Origin: a bacterium
GTDB lineage: Bacteria > CLD3 > SB21
Assembly (NCBI GenBank): GCA_013360215.1
Contig: JABWCP010000032.1
Coordinates: 1-32,945 of the forward strand
Direction: 5' to 3'
Length of the DNA stretch: 32,945 bases
Positions 9,194 to 17,601 of this stretch are shown here, one piece after another. The translations under genes were made by a program, and so were the position numbers. The first letter of the stretch is position 1. Each line of letters opens with the position of its first letter. The notes below the pieces were generated by a model, which saw only the letters and a list, made by a program, of their open reading frames with translations, made no database searches and was not told the DNA's origin.

Positions 9194-9445
9194 GATAAAC
9201 GCTCCCAATTTTTTTTTGATATACTTCGCACACGCGTCGCTCCAAACTTCTTTTTTTGAAGCTTAACTGCAGGGCGCATAAAATTTGACCTGTCATCGTG
9301 ACGATACACCACACTCCGGTACGTAACTGACGGTCGTACTCAGAGCATTGTCATTGTATCTGTTCGATGATCCCATTGAACTAACCGGATGTCTCACATC
9401 ATTGCAAAGCACGATGCACCGAGCATCCGTTGTTTGGAAAAGAGT
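9194..9445 (-). other. Gene-free gap of 252 bp inside the minus-strand block
   Basis: No convincing reading frame on either strand. It probably holds the promoter of the lipoprotein-receptor pair: on the minus strand TTTGGA and TATATC are 17 bases apart, but both hexamers match the consensus poorly. Two small hairpins lie close together (GATGT-CTC-ACATC at 9388-9400 and GATGC-ACCGA-GCATC at 9413-9427), just after the Cys-rich gene. Neither is followed by a T-run. Confidence 0.4.
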
Positions 9446-9817
9446 TTAGGCACGCGGCGGGTGAAAAATATCGGAAGGCGTTTTTGAAATGAAAATCGGT
9501 TGCGTGAAAGAGGAAAGTATCGTCGTATAATGAAATTCGGCTATAATTATAGCCGGTCGGATATGAACCGCAATTAATGATTCGCGTTGCATTTCGCCGT
9601 TACCTTTGGTGCCGCAGCCTTCATTGCGTATCGAGCAGGCGTCCGCATCCGCTTGTGTGACATTTTTATGATCGCAGGTACATGCTTTGCCTTGCGACAA
9701 ACAGCAACACGTTTTGACGCTGCTTTCGCTAATAGCACGAAAAGCCTGCGGCAACCCTGCTGAAAATAGCGTTACGACTAAAAGAAATGCCGGTATTTTG
9801 ATTTTTAAAATACGCAT
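9446..9817 (-). CDS. Small secreted Cys-rich protein, probable metal binder
   Basis: A 123-residue protein with signal segment MRILKIKIPAFLLVVTLFSAG. The mature N-terminal half holds seven cysteines at 37, 38, 39, 46, 48, 61 and 68 in the pattern CCC-x6-CxC-x12-C-x6-C, with a His two residues after C48. The second half has no Cys and is hydrophobic (RPAIIIAEFHYTTILSSF), ending FHPPRA. The ATG at 9817 lies one base past the CopD stop codon, so the two are probably coupled. I do not recognise a named family. Position at the end of a nos/copper operon and a thiol cluster suggest copper binding or redox handling in the periplasm; this is inference. Confidence 0.65.
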   Translation of the reverse strand: MRILKIKIPAFLLVVTLFSAGLPQAFRAISESSVKTCCCLSQGKACTCDHKNVTQADADACSIRNEGCGTKGNGEMQRESLIAVHIRPAIIIAEFHYTTILSSFTQPIFISKTPSDIFHPPRA

Positions 9818-9818
9818 A

Positions 9819-10328
9819 TCACCACGGGTTTCCACGAACTATCATGACGGCCAAAAAAACAATAATCAGACTGATTAGCAGATTTACGCGGCCGATCCAA
9901 GACGCCGCTTTGCGCAGTCCGGGTACCGACGGATGATCCGGGGTATCGCGCCACATACGGGTGGCTTTGGGTCCAAGCCAAAAATCATGCAAACCGCCAA
10001 GCACTAATAGCAGCATAAACAGCGTGATTTTAATTCCCAGTGTGTGCCCGAAATGGCTGTCATAAAATTCGGATTTAAAAAAATCACCCCAGGAATACCC
10101 TCGGGCAAATACATTATATAAACCGGTAGTGAGCAGCAAACCAAATACGATCCAGCCCCAAAAACGAAAACGTTCTCCGGCCCATAATACGATTTTCGGT
10201 GCCACATTTTTATAATCCGGATTGCGGAGAAGCGGAACAAACACAATCACAAAAAAAATCAAACCGCCCACCCAAATCATGGCACAAAGAATATGCAGAA
10301 ATACGGATATAAAATAACCGGTCAACAT
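9819..10328 (-). CDS. CopD-family membrane protein
   Basis: A 169-residue integral membrane protein with four predicted helices (about 5-30, 55-75, 95-115, 145-165). The first helix, FLHILCAMIWVGGLIFFVIVF, is the conserved His/Trp-Gly signature of the CopD / DUF4149-like family. Members are linked to copper passage or resistance at the inner membrane. The ATG at 10328 begins 3 bases after the nosY stop codon, and the next gene follows with a 1-bp gap, so it is clearly part of the nos transcript. A role in copper handling for NosZ is likely from context. Transport direction cannot be read from sequence. Confidence 0.8.
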   Translation of the reverse strand: MLTGYFISVFLHILCAMIWVGGLIFFVIVFVPLLRNPDYKNVAPKIVLWAGERFRFWGWIVFGLLLTTGLYNVFARGYSWGDFFKSEFYDSHFGHTLGIKITLFMLLLVLGGLHDFWLGPKATRMWRDTPDHPSVPGLRKAASWIGRVNLLISLIIVFLAVMIVRGNPW

Positions 10329-10331
10329 GAT

Positions 10332-11123
10332 TTAGAAATCCTTTTTTAAAAAGTGTCGCTTGGCAACAAATAACGGTATCACAGCCCATCCTACCAAGGC
10401 CGCCAAAGATACAATAACACCGAGAGAACCGCCAAAGAATTTTTTAAACGCAGCCCCTGTATAACCCATCATCGCGGCAACATCCATTTTCATCAGTATC
10501 ATCGAGCGCGCAATATTGATGGGATTGAGCATACTGATGCCGATCAGCGGTTTTTCCAACGGATAGTCGGCGAAGGCATACACGATGTATAACACCATGC
10601 CATCAAAAAGTAACGCCAGAGCGAACCACAGGCCTAGAGCAAAACCGATGCCTTTGAGTTTGTCATCTGTGCGCATTGCAATACCAAAAGCCAGCGCGCT
10701 AAAAATCAGCGTTAGCAATAAACCTGTCCCCAGCAACATTACAGGGATTCGCCAATCCGGTATCGAGTTATAACCGAACATCAGTATCGGAACACCTGCG
10801 CCGACGACAAACCCTCCTGCCAGCGGCAGCGCCATTCCGAGATACACGCCCCAAAATAGTTTGCTGCGACGTATCGGTTGGCACAGAAGAATTTCAATAA
10901 ATTCGCGCGAGTGATATACATGCATGGCGCCGAATATCATACTTACCAGCGGTACGATAAGAAGCAAAATCTGCGTCATCGTCAGAAATACGCGACTTGC
11001 ATCCCCTTGCAATTGAAACAACCCGAAGGTCAGCACAAAGAAAAAAGCCGTGTACAAAATGATCCATTTATTACGGATCTGATCGTACCATTCGAATTTT
11101 AGTATTTTTTGGAGAGCGTCCAC
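10332..11123 (-). CDS. nosY: NosY, ABC transporter permease for NosZ maturation
   Basis: A 263-residue permease with six hydrophobic segments, beginning at a GTG (11123) preceded by AAAGGA. It overlaps the end of nosF by 25 bp. The motif YHSREFIEILLCQPIRRSKLFWG after the second helix and the LNPINIARSMILMKMD stretch are typical of NosY. The family forms the membrane part of the NosDFY complex, which couples ATP hydrolysis to assembly of the CuZ site of nitrous oxide reductase, probably by moving a sulfur species or a conformational signal. Gene order D-F-Y is the standard one. Confidence 0.92.
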   Translation of the reverse strand: MDALQKILKFEWYDQIRNKWIILYTAFFFVLTFGLFQLQGDASRVFLTMTQILLLIVPLVSMIFGAMHVYHSREFIEILLCQPIRRSKLFWGVYLGMALPLAGGFVVGAGVPILMFGYNSIPDWRIPVMLLGTGLLLTLIFSALAFGIAMRTDDKLKGIGFALGLWFALALLFDGMVLYIVYAFADYPLEKPLIGISMLNPINIARSMILMKMDVAAMMGYTGAAFKKFFGGSLGVIVSLAALVGWAVIPLFVAKRHFLKKDF

Positions 11124-11833
11124 AGTCCAAGTCCTTTCATCAAATGTGCGATGGATCGTTCGAGCCGTTCTTCGCCGGTCTTTTGACGCAGATCTTCGAT
11201 CGTACCTTCAAAATTGACGCACCCTTCATTTAAAAACAAAACACGATCGGTGATTTCTTCCAATTCACTCATCACATGCGACGTAATGATCACCGTGCGA
11301 CCGTTATTTTTTTCTTTGAGAATTTTATCCTTGAGTAACGTACTCGATACGGGATCAAGCCCGGCGGTGGGTTCATCCAATATCAGTACATCCGGCCGAA
11401 AAAGAAAAGCGAGGTACGCATTCACTTTTTGTTTGGTTCCGCCGGAGAGGTGTTTGAGTGCTTTACTGATTTCCCTTTCGAGCTGCAGTGAACGCATCAA
11501 CTCTTCATCGCGATCCGTAACCATATCGCGAAGATCGGCCATAAGCGATAATAGTTCGTGCACTTTCATGTTTTCGGGAAACCGCGCGGTCTGTGGCATA
11601 TATCCGATACGCCGACGGTATTCGGCATCCTGTGGTGCTATCGCTTTGCCGTCCAGCGTGATCAAACCGCTGTCGGGTGTTACCAAACCGAGTATGGATT
11701 TGATAAGCGTGGATTTGCCGGAACCGTTAGGTCCGATGATGGCTGTGACTTTTCCGGTATCAAACGAAGCGTTGACGCGATTGAGCACGCGCTGTTCGCC
11801 AAAATTTTTGATTAGTGATTGGATTGTTATCAT
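11099..11833 (-). CDS. nosF: NosF, ABC transporter ATPase for NosZ maturation
   Basis: A 244-residue ATPase. Walker A is GPNGSGKST (about 34-42), the signature is LSGGTKQK, Walker B is VLILDEPTAGLDP and the switch His is in ITSHVMSE. The start is the ATG at 11833, which shares the ATGA overlap with the nosD stop; a GTG two codons upstream is possible but less likely. It acts in the cytoplasm as the motor of NosDFY. The overlaps with both neighbours point to translational coupling and equal amounts of the subunits. Confidence 0.93.
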   Translation of the reverse strand: MITIQSLIKNFGEQRVLNRVNASFDTGKVTAIIGPNGSGKSTLIKSILGLVTPDSGLITLDGKAIAPQDAEYRRRIGYMPQTARFPENMKVHELLSLMADLRDMVTDRDEELMRSLQLEREISKALKHLSGGTKQKVNAYLAFLFRPDVLILDEPTAGLDPVSSTLLKDKILKEKNNGRTVIITSHVMSELEEITDRVLFLNEGCVNFEGTIEDLRQKTGEERLERSIAHLMKGLGLWTLSKKY

Positions 11834-13065
11834 AAGCACCGCCCCATTTTGGGTTTGTCGTCCATGAGCGCCGCCGGTGTAAGCGACGGAATAATGCGCT
11901 CGACCAGATCGAGGGCGACGATCGTGAGGCTGCGCATGAGGATCATCGCTTCCGTATGCTGTTCGGAAATCACGGAAAAAAGACTTACGGGGCGATACGG
12001 CTCATCACCGACTCCGTCGCGATCCAGATCATAACCGCTGTAATTGGACCAATAGTTCATCGAAAACGTATTGCGGTTACTGCGCGAATTGGTCGCTACG
12101 TCAAACGCATTATTCTCAAAATCGTTTTCCGTAAAAAAATTATCTGTACAGTTTCCTAAAAGCCGCAACGCCCAGCCGTTGTGTACAAAACGGTTCCTCC
12201 GCATCGTCATACGATTGGACCCTTCCATGTGCACGCCGGCGGTATTGTTCTCGAACACATTATCACGAATATCACTGTCGGTAATATCTTTGAGCAATAT
12301 CCCATACGATGCCGGACCCCAGTTACGGCGAAATGTATTACCGTACATCGCAATATACCGTGTGTACATCACGGCCACACCGGCCGAGTTTTCTTCAAAT
12401 GTATTACCCGTGTATGTACAACTGTCAGAAAACATGAAATGCAGCCCGTAGCGCAGATTACCTAAACTGTGATTATTGCGAATGATGCTGGATTTGACAA
12501 ATTCGAAATAAATACCGTCACGATGTCCGTTGATAGCATTATTTTCGATCGTGATCGCGCGGCAATACCAGAGATGAATGCCGTTACCGGACGAGGATTC
12601 TGTTTTGCCGTCGCTGGATATAAAATTATTTCGCACCAAGCAAAAACTGCTTTTGGCGAGATAGATCGCAAAAAAATTCTTTTCAAACCGATTATCTTCG
12701 ATCGTCACAAAACGTGCGTCGTTGACTTTGACGGCGGCATTTTCCTGCGTGTAACTTATACCTGCACGGACAAATACAAATCCGCGTACAGTCACATACG
12801 ACGCTTCGATGCGCCAGATTTCCGATGTAGCGAGACCGTCCATCACGGGCCAATCCACGCCGATCAGTACGACTTGTTTTTGGATCCAAAGCGGTCCCTC
12901 GGCATAACGTCCTTTGTGAACAAAGATCGTGTCTGTATTTTTCGCCGCTTCCAATGCCGATCGCACGGACGAATACGAAAATCCTTCTCCGACGTGCAAG
13001 GCTTTGGCAAAAACCGTCGTACCCAGCATCACGGCCAACAAACTATGTATGATCCATTTTCGCAT
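11830..13065 (-). CDS. nosD: NosD, periplasmic beta-helix maturation factor
   Basis: A 411-residue exported protein (signal MRKWIIHSLLAVMLGTTVFA) made of parallel beta-helix coils: ITIENNAINGHRDGIYFEF, IIRNNHSLGNLRYGLHFMF and IRDNVFENNTAGVHMEGS. This is the CASH/NosD fold. The C-terminus has the family's NYWSNYSGYDLDRDGVGDEPYRP stretch and then a hydrophobic segment that contacts NosY in known complexes. The ATG at 13065 is one base after the tryptophanase stop codon; an upstream TTG at 13080 would overlap that gene. NosD receives apo-NosZ and NosL-delivered copper on the periplasmic side. Normal family length. Confidence 0.93.
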   Translation of the reverse strand: MRKWIIHSLLAVMLGTTVFAKALHVGEGFSYSSVRSALEAAKNTDTIFVHKGRYAEGPLWIQKQVVLIGVDWPVMDGLATSEIWRIEASYVTVRGFVFVRAGISYTQENAAVKVNDARFVTIEDNRFEKNFFAIYLAKSSFCLVRNNFISSDGKTESSSGNGIHLWYCRAITIENNAINGHRDGIYFEFVKSSIIRNNHSLGNLRYGLHFMFSDSCTYTGNTFEENSAGVAVMYTRYIAMYGNTFRRNWGPASYGILLKDITDSDIRDNVFENNTAGVHMEGSNRMTMRRNRFVHNGWALRLLGNCTDNFFTENDFENNAFDVATNSRSNRNTFSMNYWSNYSGYDLDRDGVGDEPYRPVSLFSVISEQHTEAMILMRSLTIVALDLVERIIPSLTPAALMDDKPKMGRCL

Positions 13066-13066
13066 A

Positions 13067-14443
13067 TCAGAGTTTTTCAAAATGCGCCGTAAAATGACGC
13101 AAAAATTTCGGTTCGTAGGTGATTTTATAGCCGCGCACTTTTTCTTTATTCTTTACGATTTCATCGAAAACTTCGATCACATAATCCACGTGGCTTTGCG
13201 TATATACACGTCGCGGAATCGCAAGGCGTACGAGTTCCATCGGCGAAGGAATCAATTTTCCGGACGCTTCGTATTTGCCAAACATCACTGAGCCCACTTC
13301 CACGCAACGAATACCGCCGACTTTGTAAAGTTCGCAAACAAGCGCTTGCCCGGGGTATTGATCCACGGGAATATGCGGATACAGGTCTTTGGCATTGATA
13401 TACACCGCATGACCGCCGACGGGTAGCATGATCGGTACGCCGAGCGCGTTGATTTTTTCACCGAGATACTGCGTGCTGCGAATGCGATACTTGAGATAAT
13501 CTGCGTCAAAAACTTCCTGCAAACCCACGGCCATAGCGTCCATATCACGACCGGCTAGTCCGCCGTATGTGGTAAAACCTTCGGTAATGATCAAAAGATT
13601 GGTACAAGCTGCGGCGATCGCATCGTCACGCAATGCCAGAAATCCGCCGATATTGACAAGCCCATCTTTTTTGGCGCTCATCACACAACCATCGGCAAGA
13701 TCAAACATGGCCTGCGCAATTTCTTTATATGAAAGATGCGCACACTCCGCTTCGCCATGTTTGATAAAGTATGCATTTTCTGCGACGCGGCAGGCATCTA
13801 TGATAAACAAAATTTTGTACTTCGCGCAGAGTTCACTCAAAGCACGGGCATTGGCAAGGCTCACGGGTTGGCCGCCGCCGGTATTATTGGTAACGGTCAG
13901 GATAACGGCAGCGATATTTTCAGCGTTGTATTTTTTAATCCAATACTCGACCTGTACCAAATCAATATTACCTTTGAAAGGGTGTGGCTTACCGGGCTCC
14001 AGCGCCTCGGGGATGGGGCAATCGATCGCCGTGGCGCCGGAAAATTCGATATTGGCCCGGGTTGTGTCAAAGTGCGTATTACTCAAAAAAACTTTACCTT
14101 TGCCGCCCAGATGGCCGTACAGAATGCGTTCGGCTGCGCGCCCCTGATGCGTCGGCAGAATGTGAGGATATCCGGTAAGGTCTTTGACGACGGACTCCAG
14201 ACGTTCCCAACTTTGTGCGCCGGCATAGGATTCGTCACCGCTGATCATAGCGGCCCATTGTTTATGACTCATAGCCGACGTACCGCTGTCCGTCAAAAAA
14301 TCAATCAGCACATGCTCGGATTTGAGCAAAAAAGGATTGTAGTGCGCTTGATGCAAAAGTTGTTGACGTTCCTCTTCGCTCGTCATATAAATGGGTTCAA
14401 CCATTTTGATACGAAAAGGTTCAATAATAACATTGTGTTTCAT
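13067..14443 (-). CDS. tnaA: Tryptophanase-type PLP beta-lyase inside the nos operon
   Basis: A 458-residue PLP enzyme of the tryptophanase / tyrosine phenol-lyase family, cleaving L-tryptophan to indole, pyruvate and ammonia if the assignment holds. Start ATG 14443 has AGGA 8 bases upstream. The PLP lysine is in SAKKDG (K259), with IDACR (D216, R219) and TNN (186-187). Three positions that separate the enzymes are tryptophanase-like: D126 (Thr124 in Citrobacter tyrosine phenol-lyase), V383 (Arg381) and H450 (Phe448). The rest of the chain (TDSGTSAMSHKQWAAM, GLVNIGGF, GLAGRDMDAMAVGL) is closer to tyrosine phenol-lyase. No signal peptide, so it is cytoplasmic. It lies 83 bp after nosL and 1 bp before nosD. 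Such enzymes can also eliminate sulfide from cysteine, which may be the link to CuZ. Confidence 0.85.
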   Translation of the reverse strand: MKHNVIIEPFRIKMVEPIYMTSEEERQQLLHQAHYNPFLLKSEHVLIDFLTDSGTSAMSHKQWAAMISGDESYAGAQSWERLESVVKDLTGYPHILPTHQGRAAERILYGHLGGKGKVFLSNTHFDTTRANIEFSGATAIDCPIPEALEPGKPHPFKGNIDLVQVEYWIKKYNAENIAAVILTVTNNTGGGQPVSLANARALSELCAKYKILFIIDACRVAENAYFIKHGEAECAHLSYKEIAQAMFDLADGCVMSAKKDGLVNIGGFLALRDDAIAAACTNLLIITEGFTTYGGLAGRDMDAMAVGLQEVFDADYLKYRIRSTQYLGEKINALGVPIMLPVGGHAVYINAKDLYPHIPVDQYPGQALVCELYKVGGIRCVEVGSVMFGKYEASGKLIPSPMELVRLAIPRRVYTQSHVDYVIEVFDEIVKNKEKVRGYKITYEPKFLRHFTAHFEKL

Positions 14444-14526
14444 TGTCGTTTTCCTGATAGTTTTTCGGTTACAATGGACACAATATAAATTTTCATGCTT
14501 CTTTTTTTTCTGACAAAAGTCATATT

Positions 14527-14985
14527 TTAAAAACGATTTTCTTTTTCTATGTAAGCTTTGAGTTGTTCCCAACTCATAATGTCGCCGCTGTTTTCTTTCT
14601 GTGCATTTTCGACGGCTATATTCCCGTTATAAGCGGAGAGAAACAAACCCATCGGGCTGGGTCTTTTTTCGCTGCGCAGATAGCGCGCATCTTTGGCCGG
14701 AATAAACGTTTCGGGCTGATCAAAGGTCGTCACCCAGATCGTACCTTGATCGTTGGCTGATTTTTGTTGATGATAATACTTCACCAAACATTCGATGGAA
14801 TCAAATTTGTAAATTTTTCCTTTTTCGGTTACCCACTCGCTGCCAAAACGGCGATCCGTAATGCCCATACGGCAATGGGCGCACTCGTCTTGTCCATAGG
14901 CGATGGGTTCGGGCCCGGACGTACAAGACCATACCAGTAATGATAACAGGCTAAGCAGCGCCGGGAATCGGTTTGACCGCAACAT
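14527..14985 (-). CDS. nosL: NosL, copper chaperone lipoprotein
   Basis: A 152-residue lipoprotein with lipobox VWSC (C21). Just after it comes DECAHCRMGITDRRFGSE, the NosL metal-site motif (C35, C38, M40). The family binds Cu(I) on the periplasmic side and hands it to NosD for building CuZ. The ATG at 14985 lies inside the last codons of the preceding gene and has a strong GGAGG 9 bases upstream. A longer frame to 15036 would give no signal peptide. Length and motif are normal for the family. Confidence 0.93.
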   Translation of the reverse strand: MLRSNRFPALLSLLSLLVWSCTSGPEPIAYGQDECAHCRMGITDRRFGSEWVTEKGKIYKFDSIECLVKYYHQQKSANDQGTIWVTTFDQPETFIPAKDARYLRSEKRPSPMGLFLSAYNGNIAVENAQKENSGDIMSWEQLKAYIEKENRF

Positions 14986-15577
14986 GGTTTTTTTCCTCCG
15001 TGATGGACGTGTTTTTACGTGATACGAAAAGAACATACAACGTGATCAAAAATGATAATCCTGCCAGAATGCCTCCGATACTCGGTAGCGATGTCGTATG
15101 CATATTCAGAAGCTGTTTGCTTCCGATAAGCGGCGGTTGATAGCTCATACCGGGAATTTTGATCGCCGCATGCGGGTTGAGATTATGACCGTAGTCGTAT
15201 TCCCACAAATAAAAATCCACCAAACCTGCGATCAAAATCGCCAAAAATAAAAACGCCCATACGCCAAGGATTTTTCGTTTTCCAATCCACGCCGCTAAAA
15301 GCCCCGTTAGAATCAAAAAACCTACAAAATAGGGCATGATTTTAAGTTCGGGTATGGATTCGGGCGTAATTTCTTTCATGCCGATATAGTGATTGAGACC
15401 ATTGATAGTTCTGAGGTCGTGCTGATTTTCGCCGCTGATTTTATTGACCCAAATATAGAGACCGAGCCCTTCGGGATATTGCGGCGCATCAAGCGTGATT
15501 TTCCAAAGCGGCGTAAAATATATACCGGTCAGTATAAGCGAAGCCACCGCAATCAGTATTTTTTGTCGTTTATTCAT
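14951..15577 (-). CDS. NosB-like membrane protein of clade II nos clusters
   Basis: A 208-residue protein with four predicted membrane helices: about 5-24, 78-97, 103-123 and 172-195. The loop between helices 1 and 2 contains a conserved-looking IWVNKISGENQHDLRTINGL ... NHYIGMKEI stretch. The loop before helix 4 contains MHTTSLPS. The ATG at 15577 has AAGG at a spacing of 8. Clade II nosZ genes are usually followed by a small membrane-protein gene called nosB, of unknown function. I call this NosB-like from position and topology, not from proven homology. It overlaps nosL by 35 bp and sits just below a terminator, so it is probably made only by read-through. Confidence 0.7.
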   Translation of the reverse strand: MNKRQKILIAVASLILTGIYFTPLWKITLDAPQYPEGLGLYIWVNKISGENQHDLRTINGLNHYIGMKEITPESIPELKIMPYFVGFLILTGLLAAWIGKRKILGVWAFLFLAILIAGLVDFYLWEYDYGHNLNPHAAIKIPGMSYQPPLIGSKQLLNMHTTSLPSIGGILAGLSFLITLYVLFVSRKNTSITEEKNHVAVKPIPGAA

Positions 15578-15587
15578 AACACACCTT

Positions 15588-15625
15588 ACAAAGAAAATAA
15601 AGGGGAGGTTTTTTGAGCCTCCCCC
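15588..15625 (-). terminator. Intrinsic terminator directly after nosZ, inside the operon
   Basis: On the minus strand GGGGAGG (15624-15618) pairs with CCTCCCC (15608-15602) around a 9-nt loop, with one extra G-U pair at the base. The T-rich stretch TTTATTTTCTTT follows. It starts 12 bases past the nosZ stop codon and ends just before the ribosome binding site of the next gene. Partial termination would make nosZ mRNA more abundant than the maturation genes. Confidence 0.78.
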
Positions 15626-15636
15626 AAAATTCAAAC

Positions 15637-17601
15637 TTATTTACCTGTGCTAAATGTCAGCGCGGTATTGGAACCGGCAGCCGAAACGCGAACGTAACCT
15701 TGCATTTCCTGATGCAATGCGGAGCAGAAATCCGTGCAATACATCGGATAAACGCCGGGTGTCTTCGGTTCCCAACGTACGGTAGCGGTTTCACCGGGCA
15801 TGATCAGAAGTTCCGCATTGTTATTGCCTTTGATGGCAAATCCGTGCGGCACATCCCAATCTTGTTCGAGATTGGTTACATGGAAATAAACCACATCACC
15901 GACCTTGACGCCTTCGATATTGTCCGGCGCAAAGTGAGAGCGCGAAGCGGTCATATACACATGCACTTCTTTGCCTTCACGAACGACTTTGGCATCTTTT
16001 TCGCTCTTGGTCGCATACTTATGTTCGTTTTTATTGATGTCAAAAATTTTGACTTCATGTTTGCGAACGAGATCCGCCGCAATACCTTGAGCATAGTGCG
16101 GTTCGCCTATCGTCGGGAAATCCGACAACATGCGCATTTTGTCGCCGCTTATATCGATCAACTGAGCGGATTGCGTGAGCTCCGGACCCGTCGGAAGATA
16201 ACGGTCTTTGGTGATTTTATTCATCGCCAATACATATTTGCCCCACGGTTGTTTACTGTCGCCGCCGGGGATCATGAGGTGACCGATCGAATAGTAGGTC
16301 GGCATGCGGTCAACGACTTCCCACGTACCGAGTTTCCATTTGACAACTTCCGATGATACGAAGTGGGACGTATACGCATAACCTTTACCGTCAAATTCGG
16401 TATGGAGCGGTCCGAGGCCCGGTTCTTGTACTTCACCGGCCAATACGGCATCGTATTTGAGAACAGGAATACCATCGCGATCGCCGTCAAACGCTTTGCC
16501 TTCGATGGCTTTGATCATCTTGCTGAAAGAAAATACGGGAATAACTGTAGCCAGCTTTCCGCCACCGACGATGTATTCGCCGGACGGATCCACGTCAGCG
16601 CCATGCGGAGATTTCGGGCAAGGCATCAGATACAACATATCGGGACAATCTTTGGGATCCAGCATCATCACTTGTTTTTTCTTTTCGGAAATCGTGGTGT
16701 GCTTATTGTCATCATAACGGTTGATATAATATTCCGAAGCCCAAGGTTTCGCTTTGCCCTGTTTGATATATTCTTCGGCTTTCTTCCAGTTTACCGCCAT
16801 GATGAAATCTTTATCATTCTGGCTGGCATTGACTTCAAGCAACGTATGCGCTTGTTCCGTATTGTACGTGGAGAAGAAGAACCATCCATGAGACGGACCT
16901 TTACCGGCATGGCTCAGATCATAGTTGAAACCCGGCACCAGTATCTGGAACGCGAGATCCATGTGGCCTTCTTTAGGATCAACTTTGACAAATGAAATCG
17001 CGCCTTTGAAATTTTGTTTGTACGAATTGATCGCTACGTCGGCTTGCGGTGTCGGCACGCTAAAACGTGTCGCCGATACGACGTACTCCGTATTGATCGT
17101 CGTGAACGGCGAAGCGTGGCTGCCGCCGCTATTGGGAATTTCGATGATTTCTTCGGTACGGAATGTACCCAAATCAATACGCGCGATACGCGGCGAATTA
17201 TTGGCATTGATAAAAAGCCAACGTCCGTCCGGAGTACCGTCGGTCATGGATAATTCAGGATGGTGGCTGTCGTCCCAGGGAATGAAGCCGTCCGTCGTCT
17301 GAAGCATACCTTTGGTTTCTTCATTGAAGCCCCAGCCGTTTTCAGGGTTTACGGCAAAAACAGGGATCGTTTTGAAAAGGCGACCGCTTGGCAGACCATA
17401 GACAGACACCTGACCACTAAAGCCGCCGGAGAGAAATGCATAGAACTCATCATAACTTCCGGGTGGAACAAACACTTTGGATGCGGCATCACCGCTACCG
17501 ATCGTTGCCTCTTTTTTTGCAGGGCACCCGATCCAGACCGCGGCTAATGCGAGCACAACCAACGACGCATAAACTATGCGTGCGGATGGTTTTCGGAACA
17601 T
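15637..17601 (-). CDS. nosZ: NosZ, clade II nitrous oxide reductase with lipoprotein-type signal
   Basis: A 654-residue periplasmic copper enzyme reducing N2O to N2. The signal (MFRKPSARIVYASLVVLALAAVWIGC) has no twin-arginine motif, so it is Sec-exported as in clade II, and ends in a lipobox (WIGC), so it may be lipid-anchored. The beta-propeller holds the CuZ histidine motifs DDSHHPELS, GGSHASPF, SPHGADVDPSG, GPLHTEFDGKGYAYTSHF and GEPHYAQ. The C-terminal cupredoxin domain has the CuA ligands H586 (VPHGF) and CTDFCSALHQEM (C622, C626, H630, M633). ATG 17601 follows GAGGAGG at a spacing of 5, so I prefer it to the GTG at 17619. All key residues are present. The cytochrome c gene upstream is the likely electron donor. 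Confidence 0.97.
   Translation of the reverse strand: MFRKPSARIVYASLVVLALAAVWIGCPAKKEATIGSGDAASKVFVPPGSYDEFYAFLSGGFSGQVSVYGLPSGRLFKTIPVFAVNPENGWGFNEETKGMLQTTDGFIPWDDSHHPELSMTDGTPDGRWLFINANNSPRIARIDLGTFRTEEIIEIPNSGGSHASPFTTINTEYVVSATRFSVPTPQADVAINSYKQNFKGAISFVKVDPKEGHMDLAFQILVPGFNYDLSHAGKGPSHGWFFFSTYNTEQAHTLLEVNASQNDKDFIMAVNWKKAEEYIKQGKAKPWASEYYINRYDDNKHTTISEKKKQVMMLDPKDCPDMLYLMPCPKSPHGADVDPSGEYIVGGGKLATVIPVFSFSKMIKAIEGKAFDGDRDGIPVLKYDAVLAGEVQEPGLGPLHTEFDGKGYAYTSHFVSSEVVKWKLGTWEVVDRMPTYYSIGHLMIPGGDSKQPWGKYVLAMNKITKDRYLPTGPELTQSAQLIDISGDKMRMLSDFPTIGEPHYAQGIAADLVRKHEVKIFDINKNEHKYATKSEKDAKVVREGKEVHVYMTASRSHFAPDNIEGVKVGDVVYFHVTNLEQDWDVPHGFAIKGNNNAELLIMPGETATVRWEPKTPGVYPMYCTDFCSALHQEMQGYVRVSAAGSNTALTFSTGK

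Noticed and set aside
13067-14443. Calling the lyase a tyrosine phenol-lyase
   Set aside because: The Thr, Arg and Phe that mark that enzyme are replaced by Asp, Val and His as in tryptophanase.
13736-14488. Long plus-strand open frame antisense to the tryptophanase gene
   Set aside because: It mirrors the codon pattern of a well-supported gene and has no recognisable domain.
15613-16356. Long plus-strand open frame antisense to nosZ
   Set aside because: Shadow of nosZ; His/Phe/Arg-rich composition typical of antisense frames.
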